Source: Chitinophagaceae bacterium (GTDB lineage Bacteria; Bacteroidota; Bacteroidia; Chitinophagales; Chitinophagaceae). From it: a stretch of 64,000 bases of DNA. Position numbers and translations under genes: made by a program. The notes beneath the pieces are model-generated. The model did no database searches and was not told the origin of the DNA. It was given only the letters and a program-made list of their open reading frames with translations. Shown piece after piece: positions 60,676 to 64,000 of this stretch. The DNA lies in contig SAIW01000007.1 in assembly GCA_004028795.1 (NCBI GenBank), positions 186,001 to 250,000 on the forward strand, in the 5' to 3' direction. Every line of letters begins with the position of its first letter. Position 1 is the stretch's first letter.

Positions 60676-60757
60676 GTCATTTCGAAGGTTCCTGCCTGAG
60701 AAATCTAATCTATAATAAAAGATTTCTCGTTGGGCATGAACCCAATCTCGAAATGAC
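60676..60757. repeat. Palindrome-ended dispersed repeat, copy 2 (82 bp)
   Basis: Begins GTCATTTCGAA and ends TCGAAATGAC (perfect inverse over 10 bp). Contains GAGAAATCT and its inverse AGATTTCTC, then CGTTGGGCATGAACCCAATCTC. Same family as 27541-27627, here between two convergent genes, where it could stop transcription both ways. Confidence 0.88.
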
Positions 60758-60770
60758 GATTGATAAATAT

Positions 60771-61472
60771 TTAATATAAATACTGCTTTAACATTTCTAC
60801 CCCTTCACCTGCACTTGCTTCAATGGCAATAATATCATGAATATTAGTTGATGGAATTTTTTTATCGATAATGAATTTCTGTGCATAAGACGGAGCATAG
60901 TTAATTAAACCTGCAGCAGGATATACTTGTAATGATGTGCCTATCACTACAAAAATATCGGCAGTCATTACAACACTTGCAGCTTTTTCAATCATGGGTA
61001 CTGGTTCTTCAAACCAAACAATATGCGGTCTTAACTGAATGCCGTTTTCGTCAACGTCTCCAACATTAATATCATCTCTTATCTCATAAATAATTTTATC
61101 GCTCAATACATTTCGCATTTGAAAAATCTGTCCGTGTAAATGAATAATGTTACTGCTTCCCGCACGTTCATGTAAATCGTCAATATTTTGTGTGATGATA
61201 GTTACATCAAAATCTTTTTCCAATTCTGCTATACCAATATGTGCTTTATTAGGATTGGCTTTAGCAACATCTTTTCTACGCATGTTATAAAAGTCAAGAA
61301 CCAACTGCGGATTAGCTGCAAACCCACTTGGTGTAGCTACTTCATACACATTATAGCCTTCCCATAAACCGTCACTGTCACGAAAAGTTTTTAAACCGCT
61401 TTCTGCACTGATGCCTGCACCGGATAATACTACGACATGTTTTTTGGAGTGATTGTTCTCCTTCTTTTCCAT
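60771..61472 (-). CDS. Sirtuin-type NAD-dependent deacylase lacking zinc cysteines
   Basis: 233 residues. NAD pocket 'GAGISAESGL' (18-27) and 'FRDSDGLW' (30-37), 'TQNIDDLHERAG' (94-105), catalytic H113 in HLHG, and 'IGTSLQVYPAAGL'. Y62 and R65 (Y-N-M-R) match the class III residues that recognise succinyl/malonyl lysine. The usual zinc-binding Cys pair is replaced (MRNVLSDK...) and the whole protein contains no Cys, so the small domain must fold without zinc. Not in an obvious operon; the next gene on this strand is a lipocalin-like protein 57 bp upstream. Confidence 0.9.
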   Translation of the reverse strand: MEKKENNHSKKHVVVLSGAGISAESGLKTFRDSDGLWEGYNVYEVATPSGFAANPQLVLDFYNMRRKDVAKANPNKAHIGIAELEKDFDVTIITQNIDDLHERAGSSNIIHLHGQIFQMRNVLSDKIIYEIRDDINVGDVDENGIQLRPHIVWFEEPVPMIEKAASVVMTADIFVVIGTSLQVYPAAGLINYAPSYAQKFIIDKKIPSTNIHDIIAIEASAGEGVEMLKQYLY

Positions 61473-61529
61473 GGAATAAAAATACCAAAAGAATTATTTC
61501 ATAAGCAAGCGAATCGTTAGCGTATTATG

Positions 61530-61925
61530 CTATAGTCTTTTTAAAATAAACATTGTACTATCCTTACTTAAAATTGAAAAAGAGGAGTCTGTGAATGATT
61601 TAATTTGATAAGGCTTATATAATGAATCTGCTTTAACGTATAAAGCGTTTTCTTTTACATAATACTTTTTAATGGATGTATCATTACTGTCAAAATCATT
61701 GAAACTGCTGTCTTTATTGAATTGTACAGTCATACTATCCTTCTTAAATAGTGTATAACTAAAGAAGCTTAAACTTGTGTCTTTTCCGGTGGGATAAACA
61801 GAATCCACTTTCCATTTACCAATAATTGTTGGTTGTTGCGGATTGTTTGATTGAAACCATTTATATGAAATAAAAACGATAAGGGCTGTTGCAACTAAAA
61901 GTGCAACGGTTGTTTGCTTTTTCAT
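61530..61925 (-). CDS. Hypothetical lipocalin-like exported protein
   Basis: 131 residues with an N-terminal hydrophobic segment (TVALLVATALIVFISYKWF) that may be an anchor or uncleaved signal. After it, 'IIGKWKVDSVYPTGKDT' and alternating strands ending 'FSILSKDSTMFILKRL' look like a lipocalin-type barrel ('GKW..D' start). No gene-specific family was recognised. Situated between the sirtuin and the LLM monooxygenase genes on the same strand, with spacers of 57 and 98 bp. Confidence 0.65.
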   Translation of the reverse strand: MKKQTTVALLVATALIVFISYKWFQSNNPQQPTIIGKWKVDSVYPTGKDTSLSFFSYTLFKKDSMTVQFNKDSSFNDFDSNDTSIKKYYVKENALYVKADSLYKPYQIKSFTDSSFSILSKDSTMFILKRL

Positions 61926-62023
61926 TTTGCAGCATTTTTTAATTGTTTAAAAATGTGCAGGCCTGCAAAGTATTAAATACTTCAAACCAAGAAAAAGTAA
62001 CCTTTTATAAATGTTAAAATAAA

Positions 62024-63058
62024 TTATGCATTAATGAGTGATGGCTGAATAATATGTTCAGCAAATCTTTCCATTTCTTCTAATTGAGGAGAGCATTGCA
62101 ATAAAAAGAAATCAACACCAACTTTTTCAAATGCTTCAATAGTGTCTTGCACTTGTGCAGGTGTTCCTGTTAAACCTGTTCTTAATCCGCGGTTTGAAAC
62201 AGAATAATCTTCCAGAGAAACTCTTTGCTCCAACTGTGTTCCTGAAAGCCATTGCTGGTAATTGTTGTAGCCGGCAGAGCCTGCCTGTACGTTGGTAATT
62301 CTTTCTAATTCTTTTTTTACTTCGTTTTCTGAATCGCGGATAATGGTATATGCAGCAACACCAAATTTCATAGGCGGTAAATTTTTCCTTTCTCTTCTTT
62401 CACGAAGATCATTGATTCTTTTACCGATTGTTTCAGGATTATCGCCATGCATCACATAACCATCGCAGGTAGTGGCAATTAATTCTTTTGCTGCTTCTGA
62501 TTCTCCGCCTGCATATAATAACGGTCTGGGTTGCGAAACAGGTTTGGGTTGTAATACATTATCTTTTACCTGATAATATTTTCCATGAAAAGAATAATGA
62601 TCTTGTTGCCATATGTTATTTAAAATAGTTAACCACTCCGCAGTTCTTGCATACCTGTCATCATGCTGTTCAAAATGAACACCGTATTTTTCTGCTTCAT
62701 CTTTCCACCAACTCGATACAACATTTAAAGAAATTCTGCCATTGCTGATATGGTCTATATTGGCTGCCTGTTTAGCTAATAAAGCAGGATTGTGAAAAGT
62801 TGGGCGAACAGCAACCATTAACTCGATAGAATGGGTTACGGCTGCTAATGCTGCTGCTGTACTCCAGGCATCTAAAGAGGGGGCGTGTACACCTTTAATA
62901 TCGTTTAAATTCAGTTCTGCAATTAAAGAAACTGCATACCCTAATTCTTCACTTCTTACGGCCAATCTTTTTATATAATTCCAGTCGGTACTCATTTGTT
63001 CGTCCTCTACATTACGAAGCCAACCACCGAATACCGGCAACCAATATCCAAATTTCAT
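62024..63058 (-). CDS. LLM class flavin-dependent monooxygenase
   Basis: 344 residues, TIM-barrel luciferase-like enzyme similar to SsuD-type alkanesulfonate monooxygenases. Visible: 'FGYWLPVFGGWLRNVEDEQM' at the start, 'HNPALLAKQAANIDHISNGRISLNVVSSWWKDEAEKYGVHFEQHDDRYARTAEWL' (quoted in part, FMN site region), 'PKPVSQPRPLLYAGGESEAA' and 'LTGTPAQVQDTIEAFEKVGVDFFLLQ' (in parts). Uses FMNH2 and O2 to oxidise a substrate. It follows the ATP-grasp gene at 11 bp, so the two probably act in one pathway. Confidence 0.9.
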   Translation of the reverse strand: MKFGYWLPVFGGWLRNVEDEQMSTDWNYIKRLAVRSEELGYAVSLIAELNLNDIKGVHAPSLDAWSTAAALAAVTHSIELMVAVRPTFHNPALLAKQAANIDHISNGRISLNVVSSWWKDEAEKYGVHFEQHDDRYARTAEWLTILNNIWQQDHYSFHGKYYQVKDNVLQPKPVSQPRPLLYAGGESEAAKELIATTCDGYVMHGDNPETIGKRINDLRERRERKNLPPMKFGVAAYTIIRDSENEVKKELERITNVQAGSAGYNNYQQWLSGTQLEQRVSLEDYSVSNRGLRTGLTGTPAQVQDTIEAFEKVGVDFFLLQCSPQLEEMERFAEHIIQPSLINA

Positions 63059-63069
63059 ATAATCATATT

Positions 63070-64000
63070 TTAAAAACTATGTGGTATGCTCACAGCCTCC
63101 TTTTTAGAGGCATATACTTTTTGTTCTAAAAAATCAACTAATTTTTCATGAGGATTAAAGCCAATTACATTTACGGCATCGGCAACAAAGTTGGAAAGTG
63201 CATTAATGTCGTAGTATAAGATTTTACCGTCTCTGTCGTCAATAATATATTCAATACCACCAACGTCAATACCTGTTTTGGCTACTATTAATTCAACTGC
63301 ATCAATAACGTGTTGCGGTGGCGTATAAGCTTCTACTTTTAAACCGTTTTTAGGTGCATCTATGGCACAGGCATTTCTTACTAATTCTTTGCCATTGGTT
63401 GTCTGGCATATATCAGCAGGGCAAAGGTTAAAACTTTCTCCTGTGGTATGCACTTTTATGGCATACAAGAATTTACCACCTAAGGTTTCCACTCTGGTAA
63501 TATATCCACCTCTGGCAGGAATATATTCCTGCAATAAGGCAGTTTTATCAATACCAAATTCAATGTTGCCATTATTAATATCTTCCTGCAAAGATTCAAT
63601 AGAATTATATTTAGTAATACCTGCTCCGCTACCGCCGATATTGGCTTTCAGCACGATGGGAAAGCGTAAGTCTTTAGCTGCATCTATTAATTGCGAAGTA
63701 TGATTTACCACACGGGCTGCCGGATAAGGCAAACCCAGAGATTGCAGTAAAACTAATTGTAAAGCCTTAGATGTTTCGTAGGTAAAGGCTTTATAACCAT
63801 TGATAGTAATAAGGCCGGAAAGCTCGATATGTTTTAATAAGTTCAGCGTATAAAATATGCCTTGCTCATTATTTCTTAAATATGCCGAAGGACTCATTCT
63901 GTTGAAGAAAAGAGCATATTTTCTAACAGTATCTTCTATCGCAAAATAATGCTGTGCAGGATTAATTCTTTCGTATGCAATTCCTCTTTTTTCTAATGCT
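63070..64000 (-). CDS. ATP-grasp (RimK-like) ligase, N-terminus beyond the window
   Basis: At least 310 residues visible. The frame is open from 63897 to the right edge with no stop; those extra codons read 'KRGIAYERINPAQHYFA', a usual ATP-grasp pre-domain, so the Met at 63897 is internal. Core motifs: 'RFPIVLKANIGGSGAGITKY' (ATP Lys and flexible Gly loop), 'ALLQEYIPARGGYITRVE' , 'GGIEYIIDDRDGKILYYDINALSNFV' (in parts, Mg-binding Glu/Asp-Asn). RimK-like enzymes form amide or peptide bonds; the substrate is unknown. Leads into the LLM monooxygenase gene. Confidence 0.9.
   Translation of the reverse strand, partial: ALEKRGIAYERINPAQHYFAIEDTVRKYALFFNRMSPSAYLRNNEQGIFYTLNLLKHIELSGLITINGYKAFTYETSKALQLVLLQSLGLPYPAARVVNHTSQLIDAAKDLRFPIVLKANIGGSGAGITKYNSIESLQEDINNGNIEFGIDKTALLQEYIPARGGYITRVETLGGKFLYAIKVHTTGESFNLCPADICQTTNGKELVRNACAIDAPKNGLKVEAYTPPQHVIDAVELIVAKTGIDVGGIEYIIDDRDGKILYYDINALSNFVADAVNVIGFNPHEKLVDFLEQKVYASKKEAVSIPHSF

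Noticed and set aside
63070-63897. Complete 275-residue gene starting at 63897
   Set aside because: The frame is open to base 64000 and the extra residues continue the ATP-grasp domain.

Overview
The window looks like chromosomal DNA of a Bacteroidota bacterium, most likely order Chitinophagales (Chitinophagaceae-like). Support: AT-rich DNA; a SusC/SusD pair; lineage-typical families (BT_3928-type DoxX protein, DUF6526, HU-CCDC81, DUF4397, fused SpmA/SpmB, OmpA with thrombospondin-3 repeats); a UbiA-type prenyltransferase; and little Shine-Dalgarno signal before start codons. The genus is not determinable by eye. No tRNA, rRNA, CRISPR array, prophage or intact insertion sequence was seen.

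Layout. 1-3.0 kb: end of a sigma factor, a membrane-anchored beta-barrel protein with four 29-residue repeats, and a lipoprotein. 3.0-6.6 kb (minus): trmH-type methyltransferase, ubiA-like, ruvX, def and an exported protein. 6.7-11.2 kb: M28 peptidase and mutS. 11.2-12.7 kb (minus): an HEPN-like protein and folP. 12.9-16.1 kb: DUF1599 protein, BT_3928-family protein, an orphan ABC permease with a TTG start, a small membrane protein. 16.1-19.3 kb: rlmI-type methyltransferase, then grpE-dnaJ. 19.3-26.0 kb (minus): NERD-domain protein, then a tight run of vWA protein, hpt, glucosaminidase/LysM, O-methyltransferase and sodium symporter. 26.1-30.2 kb: OmpA protein, LOG-family protein, dnaG. 30.3-36.9 kb: DeoR regulator followed by SusC, SusD and a DUF4397 lipoprotein. 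36.9-41.4 kb: YHS lipoprotein, ispD, a compact oxidoreductase/sugar-phosphate transferase/acyltransferase set, and an unknown conserved protein. 41.4-44.9 kb: accessory island with a two-gene unit (DGLQR/ParB-like protein plus HEPN-like protein). 44.9-50.5 kb: 2-oxoacid dehydrogenase E2, cinA, dacB, DUF6526, thioesterase. 50.7-57.1 kb: giant TPR protein, beta-barrel protein, HU-CCDC81 protein, methyltransferase. 57.1-64.0 kb: glutamine cyclotransferase-like lipoprotein, ychF, SpmAB fusion, cysteine-free sirtuin, lipocalin-like protein, LLM flavin monooxygenase and an ATP-grasp protein that runs off the right edge.

Most of the window is housekeeping and envelope biology. The most interesting part is the accessory unit at 41.8-44.3 kb, which pairs a protein carrying a degenerate DGQQR motif with a protein carrying an RX4H HEPN ribonuclease motif. 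It resembles a defence or toxin-antitoxin module. A second, unrelated RX4H protein sits alone beside mutS. A recurring non-genic theme is short repeats: tandem 7-, 8- and 14-bp units that run up to or into start codons (ruvX, ubiA-like, dnaJ) or end just before one (permease), a GATGACAG-type repeat inside two reading frames, and three families of dispersed intergenic repeats.
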